A stretch of 64,000 nt of DNA. Source: Opitutaceae bacterium (GTDB lineage: Bacteria; Verrucomicrobiota; Verrucomicrobiia; Opitutales; Opitutaceae). The first letter of the stretch is position 1. The number at the start of each line of letters is the position of its first letter. The stretch spans positions 124,001 to 188,000 of the forward strand of contig JANQSC010000054.1 of NCBI GenBank assembly GCA_028284235.1, in the 5' to 3' direction. Below the pieces are notes generated by a model. That model searched no databases. It was not told the origin of the DNA and saw only the letters and a program-made list of their open reading frames with translations. The position numbers and the translations under genes are program-made. This document shows positions 42,864 to 51,377 of the stretch, piece after piece.

Positions 42864-43991
42864 ATGCAGGTCTGTGATGGTGTTGTTGCCAAACGTCTCT
42901 TGAGCAGGCTGTTTCCGATATTGCTAATAGCCGTTGGTTGCACAGCTCAACGGAGCGACGATCCAGATCTTGGAACACCCAGGAACACGAATGATGGATG
43001 GAGGACATCTAGTCTGGAATCGGAAGGTCTAGATCCATTCAAATTATCAGATCTAATGCACTTCATACGTGATGACCCAAACGAAGATTTCTATAGTCTT
43101 GTCATTGCGCGAAACGGTCATCTCATCCTCGAGACCTATTTCAATGGTCATGATGGCGACACACTCCACGATATACGTTCGGCTACGAAGAGCCTGACAT
43201 CGGCCCTCGTAGGGATCGCCATCGAAGAAGGACTCATTCAAGGAGTCGACTCTAACGTGATGGCGGCATTTGACGCTTATGAACCGTTCACAAACGATGG
43301 AGAGCAAAAACGCGAAATCACCGTTGAACATTTGCTTTCCATGGCTTCGGGAATTGACGCCAATGTGGATGATCCCTCTACACCTGGATATGAGGACAAA
43401 ATGTGGGGGGCAAAAGACTGGATCCGATTCGCAGTCGACCTCCCAATGGCTCGGAAACCAGGTGAGGAGTGGTCTTATGCCTCTGTGAATACATTTCTGC
43501 TAGGAGTGTTCATCGAAGAGCTATCCGGGATGACGCTTGAGGCCTATGCAGGTCAACGCCTCTTTGAACCAATCGGTATCACTGACTACCAATGGGCAGA
43601 AACGCCAAACGAGAGAACGGTAGCGCAGGGGAACCTTTCAGTGAAAGCCCGGGACATGTTGAAGTTGGGCCAATTGTATTTGAATGATGGCCGTTGGGGG
43701 AACGCGCAGATTGTCCCTGAATCATGGATACGTGTTTCTGTTGAGCCAAGATACCCGGTCTACTGGGACGATTACGATTCATACGGCTATGGCTGGTACA
43801 CTCATACCGTCCAAAAAGAAGGAAAAGAGTACAGTTACTATTTTGCATCAGGCAATGGCGGAAACAAAATCTATGTTTTGCCGGACGAGCAATTGGTTGT
43901 CGCCATCCAAAGCGCAGCCTACAATACGAGCTATGGCCAGAAGCGTTCTCTCGACGTTTTTGTACGATTGCTGGACGCTTTGACTGATTAG
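42864..43991 (+). CDS. Serine hydrolase lipoprotein, beta-lactamase (class C) family
   Basis: 375 residues. A lipobox (LLIAVGC, Cys26) predicts membrane anchoring. The nucleophile motif is S106-A-T-K109 (DIRSATKSLTSALVGIAI). HLLSMASGID, WSYASVNTFLLG (YxS/N block) and YYFASGNGGNKIYVLP (third motif) follow in the expected order. These enzymes hydrolyse esters or amide bonds outside the cytoplasm. It is divergent from PadR module 2, and the intergenic region carries that module's operators, so it may share the control. A related secreted hydrolase lies at 32846. Confidence 0.87.
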   Translation: MQVCDGVVAKRLLSRLFPILLIAVGCTAQRSDDPDLGTPRNTNDGWRTSSLESEGLDPFKLSDLMHFIRDDPNEDFYSLVIARNGHLILETYFNGHDGDTLHDIRSATKSLTSALVGIAIEEGLIQGVDSNVMAAFDAYEPFTNDGEQKREITVEHLLSMASGIDANVDDPSTPGYEDKMWGAKDWIRFAVDLPMARKPGEEWSYASVNTFLLGVFIEELSGMTLEAYAGQRLFEPIGITDYQWAETPNERTVAQGNLSVKARDMLKLGQLYLNDGRWGNAQIVPESWIRVSVEPRYPVYWDDYDSYGYGWYTHTVQKEGKEYSYYFASGNGGNKIYVLPDEQLVVAIQSAAYNTSYGQKRSLDVFVRLLDALTD

Positions 43992-44051
43992 CCTAGGACA
44001 CTTGAAACAATCCCCGAAAGGTCTAGGTAGCCCTTTGGGCAACGAGGTTAC

Positions 44052-46730
44052 CTAATCGCTCTGGAGAGCTTCTAAAGGCGAAATTCGAGACGCTCGGAGA
44101 GCCGGTATCGCGCAAGCCATGATCACCGCAAAAATCAATACTCCAGACACTATCAAATAAGTAAGTGGGTCATTGGGAACGATTGAATAGAGCAGATTGG
44201 AGAGAACCCGGTTGACACTGAAAGCGCCGATGAAACCGACAGCTATTCCAATCAATGCTAAAACAACTCCTTGTCGTAGTAACAAATTCACTACGCGTCG
44301 GCGACGAGCGCCAAGAGCCAAGCGGACGCCAATTTCCCTGCGGCGTTGAGTGACTGAATAAGCAAGAATTCCGTAAACACCGATAACAGATAGTGAAAGG
44401 GCGATCGCAGCCGAACCAACAATGAGAATCATACTCATACGTTCGGAACTAATATTGGCACTACGGACTTCAGAAAGGGATCGTATATCGTATATGGGGA
44501 GTTGCGAATCTATCGACGACAGGTTTTGCCGGATCACGGGCAAAAGGTCACCACTTGCCAACCTGCTTTTCAGAATAAATGCCATGTAAGGGATAGGCCG
44601 TTGCGCAAAAGGCATGTATCCTTTCACCCATACCTGGGTGTCATCTTCTCGGAGCTTATTTTGTTTAACATCTCCCGCTACCCCGACAATCGTCATGACC
44701 GGTTGTTCGTCTCGAATCTCTCCCCAAGGAAACCGGACTTGCTTGCCAATCGGATCCTCACCGGGGAAATGCCGCCGGACAAACTGTTCGTCTACAATAA
44801 TCACATTGAGCCCAGCCCAATTAGGTAATTCTTCTCTCTTCTCTAGATTGGCTGGGTAAGTATCCCTCGCATTGAACCACCGACCGCTAATCAGCGGAAT
44901 ACCTAGCGTTTCGAAATAATCAGAATCGATCATGTTGATCTCAATCGGTATTTGCTCGGAACGATGAGGGACAGGCCGACCTTCGATCAATACTGGCGTT
45001 CCCCATCCCCGATCATCCAAAGGGAACTGGGTTCCAAGACTCGCCAACTGTACTCCAGGGATCGATCGTAACCTCCTCAAAAGTTCTATAGAAAATTGAT
45101 CGATAGCGTTCGCATCTGCGTATTTTGACTCGGGCAGATCAACTCGGAAGCTTAATACACCCTCATGGTCGAATCCTGCATCAACGCCTTGCAGATTGAT
45201 AATCGTTTGGAGTAGTAGGCCTGACGCGACGAGCAGCACAAATGTCAGGGAAATCTCACCTACCACCATACATTGAAAGATCCTGGATCGACCGGAAGTC
45301 GAGCCACGGCTTGATTCCTTGAGAACACCAGCCAGAGCGTTTCGACTGGCAGCAAAAGCAGGAGCAAGCCCGAAGAGAGCTCCTGTTCCAAGCGCTACCG
45401 CCGCCGTAAACACAAAAACCGTTCCATCGATTCCAATTTCAGATGCTCGTGGGATAATTTGCGCCGCGACTCTTATCAAGAAAGGCAATCCCCCATAGGC
45501 GAAGAGCAAACCAAGGACGGAAGCACTGATTGCCAGGATAATGCTTTCGATCAACAGCTTGCCAATAATGTCACCGCTAGTCGCACCCATAGCAGAACGA
45601 ATTGCCATTTCTCTTCGCCGGATAAACGCCCGTACAACCAAAAGATTGGCTACATTGATGCAGGCAATAACCAAGACCAAGGCCACCGCCCCGAACACGA
45701 TCCAAAGGGTTTGTTTCACTCCCCTCACTTTCAACTCCACCAGGGGTACCAACCGGATCGGACGATCCTTGTTACTCTGGGGATACAACTCAGTCAAACG
45801 GTTGGATATCACCGCCATCTCTGCTTTTGCCTGATCGAAACTGATCCCTTGCTTCAACTTAGCCAGGACTCGATAGCTCGACTGGTTGTTTCTGTTTTGA
45901 CGATCACCGTCCTCAATACCCTGCTCCACTGGCAAAAACAACTTTGCTTTCGGAATCAGTTGGAAATCTGCCGGAAGAACTCCAGTTACAACGTGGGAGG
46001 ACCCGTCTATCTGGATGGTTTGGTTCAGAATATCCCGTTTCCCATCGAACTGACCTTGCCACAGACCATAGCTGAGCAGAACGACCGGCGGACCTCCAGG
46101 TGCATCTTCCTCCTCAGAAAACGTCCGACCTATTTCAGGTCGAACCGCCAAAGCAGCTAATACATCTCGAGAAACCAAGGCACCGTCTATGCGTATAGGA
46201 TCAAACGAACCAGTGAGCGTGTAGCCCACTTCCTTGTAGAGGCCCAGATGTTCGAAAACCGACTGCTGTTCTTTCCAGTCTTCAAAGTTTGGGATAGCAA
46301 CCGAACCTCCTCCATCCATGAGCTCGATCAACCTGTTCGAATCCGGATAGGGCAACGGCTGTAATAGCACTGCATTGGTCACACTAAAAATGGCTGCAGT
46401 AGCCCCTATCCCCAATGCCAGGGTAAGAAGCGCAACCACACTAAACCCTTTATCATTCCAATACGTTCGAAACGCCAATCGACTATCACGCATGCAGTTT
46501 TCGAATACGCGAGTCCCCCAGGCATCCTGACATTCCTCCTTCAATCGCTCGACCGCGCCAAACTCCTTTACAGCCTGTTTTCTGGCATCTTCAGGATTCA
46601 TACCGTCAGCGATTTTCCGTTCGATCGTCATTGAAAGGTGATGCTCGACTTCCTCCGCCAAGTCATCGTGCAATGCCGCCGGTCTTGAGAGATTGGCGAA
46701 CCAGTTGCGGATCTTGTTCAAGAATTCCAT
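44052..46730 (-). CDS. ADOP-family permease, module 3
   Basis: 892 residues. The N-terminal part is DDLAEEVEHHLSMTIERKIA, then GMNPEDARKQAVKEFG. The first span is near residue 95 (VALLTLALGIGATAAIFSVT), then NAVLLQPLPYPDSNRL and a MacB-like domain. FtsX-like blocks are near 345-450 (CINVANLLVVRAFIRRREMA, IRSAMGATSGDII) and at the C-terminus (GVYGILAYSVTQRRREIGVR, LALGARRRRVVNLLLRQGVV, ALRASRISPLEALQSD). It follows its PadR gene by 5 bp. Its N-terminal and body sequences resemble module 4 beyond residue 75 of the latter. Confidence 0.9.
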   Translation of the reverse strand: MEFLNKIRNWFANLSRPAALHDDLAEEVEHHLSMTIERKIADGMNPEDARKQAVKEFGAVERLKEECQDAWGTRVFENCMRDSRLAFRTYWNDKGFSVVALLTLALGIGATAAIFSVTNAVLLQPLPYPDSNRLIELMDGGGSVAIPNFEDWKEQQSVFEHLGLYKEVGYTLTGSFDPIRIDGALVSRDVLAALAVRPEIGRTFSEEEDAPGGPPVVLLSYGLWQGQFDGKRDILNQTIQIDGSSHVVTGVLPADFQLIPKAKLFLPVEQGIEDGDRQNRNNQSSYRVLAKLKQGISFDQAKAEMAVISNRLTELYPQSNKDRPIRLVPLVELKVRGVKQTLWIVFGAVALVLVIACINVANLLVVRAFIRRREMAIRSAMGATSGDIIGKLLIESIILAISASVLGLLFAYGGLPFLIRVAAQIIPRASEIGIDGTVFVFTAAVALGTGALFGLAPAFAASRNALAGVLKESSRGSTSGRSRIFQCMVVGEISLTFVLLVASGLLLQTIINLQGVDAGFDHEGVLSFRVDLPESKYADANAIDQFSIELLRRLRSIPGVQLASLGTQFPLDDRGWGTPVLIEGRPVPHRSEQIPIEINMIDSDYFETLGIPLISGRWFNARDTYPANLEKREELPNWAGLNVIIVDEQFVRRHFPGEDPIGKQVRFPWGEIRDEQPVMTIVGVAGDVKQNKLREDDTQVWVKGYMPFAQRPIPYMAFILKSRLASGDLLPVIRQNLSSIDSQLPIYDIRSLSEVRSANISSERMSMILIVGSAAIALSLSVIGVYGILAYSVTQRRREIGVRLALGARRRRVVNLLLRQGVVLALIGIAVGFIGAFSVNRVLSNLLYSIVPNDPLTYLIVSGVLIFAVIMACAIPALRASRISPLEALQSD

Positions 46731-46735
46731 GGAGA

Positions 46736-47065
46736 TCAGCTTTCCATCTGCAGGATGTTGGCGATAGCCTCCGCCATCGCTTCCCAGTTCGCCTGTTCAG
46801 TGTTTAGCTGCTTCAGGCCTAGTCGGGTAAGATGATAGTATTTGGCTCTCCTATTGTTTTCCGAAGTCCCCCAATCCGATTTAATCCAACCTTTTTGCAC
46901 CATACGAGCCAGAGCCGGATAGAGCGATCCCTCTTCTACTTTAAGAACTTCATTCGAGATCAAATGAATCTTCTGAGCGATGCCCCAACCATGATTGGGT
47001 GCATTCTGCAGAACACGCAGTATCACCAGTTCAAGTGCCCCTTGCGGAAAAATATGTTTTGTCAT
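46736..47065 (-). CDS. PadR-family transcriptional regulator, module 3
   Basis: 109 residues from the ATG at 47065, which has a strong GAGGGGAA ribosome binding site; a TTG at 47083 lies upstream of that site and is unlikely. The winged helix reads PQGALELVILRVLQNAPNHG, GIAQKIHLISNEVLKVEEGS, LYPALARMVQKGWIKSDWG and NNRRAKYYHLTRLGLKQL. One candidate operator overlaps the ribosome binding site, so repression could also block translation. Confidence 0.92.
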   Translation of the reverse strand: MTKHIFPQGALELVILRVLQNAPNHGWGIAQKIHLISNEVLKVEEGSLYPALARMVQKGWIKSDWGTSENNRRAKYYHLTRLGLKQLNTEQANWEAMAEAIANILQMES

Positions 47066-47071
47066 TTTATT

Positions 47072-47119
47072 CCCCTCATGCAACTAGGGGTATGACTCTT
47101 CCCTAGTTAGTCAAGGGAA
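47072..47119. promoter_or_regulatory. Tandem palindromes upstream of PadR module 3 (candidate operators)
   Basis: CCCCT-N9-AGGGG (47072-47090) and TTCCCT-N9-AGGGAA (47099-47119) have centres 28 bp apart. The second core, CCTAGTTAGTCAAGG, is close to the core in modules 2 and 4, CCTAGATCGTCAAGG. The first overlaps the PadR ribosome binding site. Confidence 0.65.
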
Positions 47120-47202
47120 AACCAGGAGAGCCCTAAACGGCTGGATGCAAAAACCGTCATCGTTTTCCGAAACTCGGGCCAGAAAATGTAACCGATATGT
47201 CT

Positions 47203-49944
47203 TTATTCATTCCGCAAGGCCTGCATCGGTTCGACGCGACTGGCACGCAGCACAGGCAGCACGCTGGCGAATGCCCCTGCAGCGACCAGCGTCAAGCCGA
47301 CACCGGCAAGAGTCGGAATGTCGAACGGACCGACGCCATACAGGAGAGACCCGAGCACCTGAGCGAACACGAGTGCCAAAGCGCCGCCAATGAGAACCCC
47401 TCGCCCCACGAGAGAAACTCCCTGCTTGAGGAAAAGCCCAAGGACCCAATCTCGTTGGGCACCTAACGCCATTCGCAGCCCGATCTCTCGCGTACGCTCG
47501 CGCACGGAAACAGCCAGCACGCTGTAGACTCCCAAAGTCGCTAGGAACAGAGCGAGCAGTGCTAGTCCTCCCAGAAGGAGCGTGGCGTAGTTCAACTGCC
47601 AAGTCGAGTCCCGCTCCAGATCATCGAGGCTCCGAGGGCGGTAGATAATCGTGCCGGGAGCGGCAGCCCGAACGGCACGCTCAATGGCCGGGGTCAAGCG
47701 GTAAGGATCCCCTTCAGTCGCCACGTAATACCAGCCGCTGCCGTAAAATTCCGTCTGCTTCTTGGAAAAGTAGACATACGGCTTCGCAGGCATATGCAAA
47801 CCGTCTTCGCGAATATCGCCGCAAACGCCGATGATCTCATACCAGGACGACGGGTCGCGCCCAGGCCTCGACTTCAAGCGGAATCGCTTGCCGACGACGT
47901 CGTCAGATCCGAACAACGAGAGCGCGGCCTGACGATTGATCACAGCCACCGGACGAGTATTGGGCCGATCGTACTCGGTGAACGCCCTCCCTCGTAGCAG
48001 GGGAATTCCGATCAGATCGAAATAGTTCGGCTGGACCCGGCTTCTGATCACTTCCGTTGTCTCCGTTTCGGACGCCGCAGTCCGTCCCTCGGCCTCAACT
48101 TCCCAAAGAAAGTACCAGCCGGTCATCAGCCTCTCACTCGCAACGGTGACATCCTTGACGCCAGGAATACGTCGAATCTCACTCGCTAGCGCCGTTTCGA
48201 ACGATAACCGGGCAGCTACTCGCCGCTCATCGATTTCTGTTTTCGTGGCAGTTTCGGCTTCGATTTGGTCGACGATGTGCCTCGGCATGCCAACCTGCAT
48301 GCTCAGGACATCGTCGGAGTAGATGCCGGAGCCCTGAGCGTTGAGCGTCAAGAAACTCCGGACCAGGAGTCCTGCTCCGAACACCATGACGACCGAGAGC
48401 GCGACCTCCACGATCACCAGGGAGTTTCTGGTTCGTTGTCCGCGACGGTTTCCAAGGGCCCCGCGGGAAACATCGTTGAGCGACTGTGCGAACGATTTGC
48501 CGGTGACTTGAAGAGCCGGTAACAGGCCGAAGAACAAACCGGAGCCAATTCCAGCAGCGGCCGCGAAAGCGATGACTGTTGCGTCTACACCGACCGCCTC
48601 TGCCTGCACGAGCGATGTCCCCCACGAGTAGCGGTCCGGTAGCAAGGTCTGGAAATAGGCCACCAAGCCGTAGGCTACGGCTAAGCCTAGCACGGCGCCA
48701 GCACTGGAAAGGATCAAGCTTTCTGCCAACATCCCCCGGACGATCGCCCAGCGACTAGCGCCGAGGGCGCTACGCACGGCTAGATCTTGCTTTCGTGACG
48801 ATGCCTGCACCAACAGGAGGTTAGCGATGTTCGCGCACATGATCAGCAAGACACAAAAAACAGCGCCCAGCAGCACCTTCATCGCCGGCATCAGTTCTCC
48901 AGCTGAGTTTTCCGCCACAGGAACCAGCACAGGCTTCCATCCCGCGTTGGACTGCGGATACTCTTCCGCCATGTGATCAGCAAATACGTTTGCCCGAGCC
49001 TGTGCTTGTTCCGACGAGAGACCCGGCTCTATCCGTCCGACGACGCGCAAGTAGCGCAGTTCTCGAGAGCGGTTCAAATCGGCCTCGGTAAACGGAAAGG
49101 GAAACAGCGCTTTGATCTGTCGGCTAGAGAAGACAAACTCGGGAGGCATCACGCCGACGATCCGAGTCGGACCGGCCCTTAGCTGCATCGTCGTACCAAC
49201 GACGGATGGATCACTATTGAAACGTTTGCGCCAAAAATCGTACTGCAGGATGATCGCGGCGGGCCCGCCGCGCACCTGCTCTTCCTCGACAAAGCCGCGT
49301 CCGAGAAACGGCTGGACTCCCACTAGGTCGAAGAATCCAGCAGAGACTCGATAGCCGAAGAACTGCTCTGGGTTTTCATCGCTTTCGACGAACCCGAACC
49401 AGGACTGGAAGACCGCCAGGCGTTCAAAGACATCCGACTTGTCCCGCCAGTCGACGAACTCTTGAACGGACATCGATCTAGCACCCTTGCTCTGCTGCTC
49501 AAGCGTGCGCCCCTCGTTCGGGTTCGTGTTCCATACCATCACGAGCTTGTCTGGATCCTCATACGGCAGGGGTTTGAGCAGAATCGCATTGGCGACTGAG
49601 AAAGCTGCCGTGACGACGCCGATGCCCAAAGCCAACGTCACCAAGGAAACGAGCGTCGAGGTCTGCCGTTGAATCAGAGACCGAAACGCCAATCGGCTAT
49701 CCCGTATGCAGTTCTCGAAAGCGCGAGTCCCCCACGATTCGCGGCACTCCTCTTTTATCCTTTCAACATTCCCAAAGCGCCTGAGCGCTGCCAATCGCGC
49801 CTCCTTTTCAGACATGCCTGCTGCAATGTTCTTATTCTTCTGGAAGTCGATGTGGTGTTGTATCTCATCCTTCATCTCATCATCAAGGCGACTGCCTTTG
49901 AAGAGATAGGCTAATCGATTAAGGAGATCTTTTATAAAAGCCAT
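47203..49944 (-). CDS. ADOP-family permease, module 4 (mosaic gene)
   Basis: 913 residues. Residues 1-75 (LFKGSRLDDEMKDEIQHHID, GMSEKEARLAALRRFGNVER) are nearly those of module 2. From WGTRAFENCIRDSRLAFR on the protein follows module 3 (LALGIGVVTAAFSVANAILL, KPLPYEDPDKL). FtsX blocks are near 365-480 (CANIANLLLVQASSRKQDLA, VRSALGASRWAIVRGML) and at the C-terminus (GVYSVLAVSVRERTREIGLR, MALGAQRDWVLGLFLKQGVS, LRASRVEPMQALRNE). The body is visibly more G+C-rich than modules 1-3, while the first about 220 bases are not. It follows its PadR gene by 14 bp. Confidence 0.9.
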   Translation of the reverse strand: MAFIKDLLNRLAYLFKGSRLDDEMKDEIQHHIDFQKNKNIAAGMSEKEARLAALRRFGNVERIKEECRESWGTRAFENCIRDSRLAFRSLIQRQTSTLVSLVTLALGIGVVTAAFSVANAILLKPLPYEDPDKLVMVWNTNPNEGRTLEQQSKGARSMSVQEFVDWRDKSDVFERLAVFQSWFGFVESDENPEQFFGYRVSAGFFDLVGVQPFLGRGFVEEEQVRGGPAAIILQYDFWRKRFNSDPSVVGTTMQLRAGPTRIVGVMPPEFVFSSRQIKALFPFPFTEADLNRSRELRYLRVVGRIEPGLSSEQAQARANVFADHMAEEYPQSNAGWKPVLVPVAENSAGELMPAMKVLLGAVFCVLLIMCANIANLLLVQASSRKQDLAVRSALGASRWAIVRGMLAESLILSSAGAVLGLAVAYGLVAYFQTLLPDRYSWGTSLVQAEAVGVDATVIAFAAAAGIGSGLFFGLLPALQVTGKSFAQSLNDVSRGALGNRRGQRTRNSLVIVEVALSVVMVFGAGLLVRSFLTLNAQGSGIYSDDVLSMQVGMPRHIVDQIEAETATKTEIDERRVAARLSFETALASEIRRIPGVKDVTVASERLMTGWYFLWEVEAEGRTAASETETTEVIRSRVQPNYFDLIGIPLLRGRAFTEYDRPNTRPVAVINRQAALSLFGSDDVVGKRFRLKSRPGRDPSSWYEIIGVCGDIREDGLHMPAKPYVYFSKKQTEFYGSGWYYVATEGDPYRLTPAIERAVRAAAPGTIIYRPRSLDDLERDSTWQLNYATLLLGGLALLALFLATLGVYSVLAVSVRERTREIGLRMALGAQRDWVLGLFLKQGVSLVGRGVLIGGALALVFAQVLGSLLYGVGPFDIPTLAGVGLTLVAAGAFASVLPVLRASRVEPMQALRNE

Positions 49945-49958
49945 ATTATCGAAAGTTC

Positions 49959-50300
49959 CTAAGAAAATGTGTGCCCAAGCACCAACGCCGTTGCCCTAGC
50001 CAATTGTATCCAGTTTTTCCTTTCAGACTCATAGTGTTTCTTTCCGGCGGCAGTCACCTCGTAAAACTTTGCCTTCCGATTGAGCTCTGAAATTCCCCAC
50101 TTTGCCCGGATGTGCCCCTTGCGCTCCATGCGGTATAGGGCAGGATACAGGGAGCCTTCTTCCACCTTCAGCATGTCCTCTGAAAGCAAATGGATCCTCT
50201 GCGAGATACCCCATCCGTGGAGAGAGTCTTTTTGAAGAACTCGCAAGATCAGCATGTCCAATGTGCCCTGCATCAAGTCGGAATTAAATGATTTTGCCAT
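49959..50300 (-). CDS. PadR-family transcriptional regulator, module 4
   Basis: 113 residues, nearly identical to the module 2 PadR (LMQGTLDMLILRVLQKDSLH, GSLYPALYRMERKGHIRAKW, LNRKAKFYEVTAAGKKHYES). The recognition helix region is unchanged between the two and the operators are nearly the same, so the two regulators should cross-regulate each other's modules. Confidence 0.93.
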   Translation of the reverse strand: MAKSFNSDLMQGTLDMLILRVLQKDSLHGWGISQRIHLLSEDMLKVEEGSLYPALYRMERKGHIRAKWGISELNRKAKFYEVTAAGKKHYESERKNWIQLARATALVLGHTFS

Positions 50301-50310
50301 ACCTATAAAG

Positions 50311-50358
50311 TTTACCTAGATCGTCATAGTGATCCGCTTACCTAGATCGTCAAGGTAA
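50311..50358. promoter_or_regulatory. Tandem operator candidates upstream of PadR module 4
   Basis: TTTACCTAGATCGTCA at 50311-50326 and a distal copy giving a perfect palindrome TTACCT-N9-AGGTAA at 50338-50358, centres 26 bp apart, the same arrangement as module 2. The remaining about 230 bp to the next gene (50359-50590) hold no gene or terminator that I can support. Confidence 0.65.
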
Positions 50359-50590
50359 ATAAATAGGTAAGCAAAAACCGGTCCACCCGCAGGGCTTCTT
50401 TGGGATCTCCCTTTGAAGCCTGCCATGCGGAAGGGATGTGGCCGCCAGGGCAACGACTCCGTGTAGGCCGAAGCCTGCTTGGCTTGATTCAATCTCGCCT
50501 GGATTCTGGAGGCTCGACCAAGCGAGTCATTGATACGCTAGAGCCTCATTTCCCTTTTGGGAGGGGAGTGACAGGCTGCGTTGCGGTTGT

Positions 50591-51316
50591 TCACTTTTGG
50601 GAAGCGGCATGTCGGGCTTTGACTACTGCGGAGGACTTTTCCAATGCGGAAAAGCACGGCAGCAGATGGTCTTGCGAAGCTTCTCGCGCGGCCTGCTCGT
50701 CCCTTTTGGCGACGGCTTCAATTATAGTGGAATGGCGTTCCAGCGCCGCTTTGCGCACGGTCCGATTCCTTCCGAAACAGACCAGGAAATTGCGAATGTA
50801 AGGGGTGAGCGCCCTAAAGAGATACAATAGAAATTCGTTGTGGGCCATCGTCGCCAAATGATCGTGAAACTGGCTATCGTAGTCGGCGAACGCCTCCGCA
50901 GTGGCCGTAGCGCTGGAAGGAAAATTTGCGAATTGACCGAGTTCTCGTATCTCGTCTTCGGTACCGTGGATGGCCGCTTGCCCGGCGATCGCTCCCTCTA
51001 AAAACGAGCGCGTTTCAAACAGCTTTTGGCTCATATCGGGACGATCTGACAAAAACAAAGGCAGGAGCGCGTCGCTCAAGCCAGACGCTTTTACTTCGGA
51101 TTCGACAAACACGCCTTTGCCCTGTCTGGACCGGAGAACGCCCACTGCCTTTAGTCTGGAGATGGCTTCCCGAATGGGCAAGCGGCTAACGCCAAAGGTC
51201 TCGCCCAGCGACTTCTCGCTCGGTATCTGAAGGCCTGGGGGGAAGGCTCCCTCCAGAATGCGCTCTTTGATTTGGCGCTCTACGGCGTCTACCACTGAGA
51301 TCGTTTGAACAGTCAT
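50591..51316 (-). CDS. FadR-subfamily GntR transcriptional regulator
   Basis: 241 residues from the ATG at 51316. The frame stays open to 51496, but that part overlaps the divergent gene and its operator. The N-terminal winged helix shows QIKERILEGAFPPGLQIPSE, KSLGETFGVSRLPIREAISR and LKAVGVLRSRQGKGVFV. The C-terminal FCD helical domain has ETRSFLEGAIAGQAA, DYDSQFHDHLATMAHNEFLL and ERHSTIIEAVAKRDEQAARE; its Asp and His residues usually bind a metal and a small carboxylate or sugar acid. It is divergent from the FG-GAP protein gene, and a FadR-type palindrome lies between, so it probably represses both. Confidence 0.92.
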   Translation of the reverse strand: MTVQTISVVDAVERQIKERILEGAFPPGLQIPSEKSLGETFGVSRLPIREAISRLKAVGVLRSRQGKGVFVESEVKASGLSDALLPLFLSDRPDMSQKLFETRSFLEGAIAGQAAIHGTEDEIRELGQFANFPSSATATAEAFADYDSQFHDHLATMAHNEFLLYLFRALTPYIRNFLVCFGRNRTVRKAALERHSTIIEAVAKRDEQAAREASQDHLLPCFSALEKSSAVVKARHAASQK

Positions 51317-51325
51317 AATTATTAT

Positions 51326-51340
51326 ACTTGTCATACAAGT
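51326..51340. promoter_or_regulatory. FadR/GntR-type operator between 51316 and 51378
   Basis: ACTTGTCATACAAGT has perfect five-base arms, and its core TTGTCATACAA fits the FadR-subfamily consensus TNGTNNNACNA exactly. It is 10 bp before the regulator start and 37 bp before the divergent gene. Confidence 0.7.
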
Positions 51341-51377
51341 TGACTCTTCACTTAATGAACGCAACTCAAAATTGGAT

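Larger units (their letters stand above)
49727..50385 (-). repeat. Long direct repeat, copy B (PadR module 4 plus start of its permease gene)
   Basis: Counterpart of the copy at about 42100-42765. Similarity fades near 49727, exactly where the permease switches to module 3-like sequence, so this edge is a recombination junction candidate. Confidence 0.75.

Noticed and set aside
45459..46160. 233-codon plus-strand frame opposite the module 3 permease
   Set aside because: Antisense to a conserved permease, no ribosome binding site, no recognisable motif.
50400..50801. 133-codon plus-strand frame overlapping the FadR gene end
   Set aside because: Mostly antisense to the FadR-type regulator; its remaining N-terminal part shows no conserved pattern.
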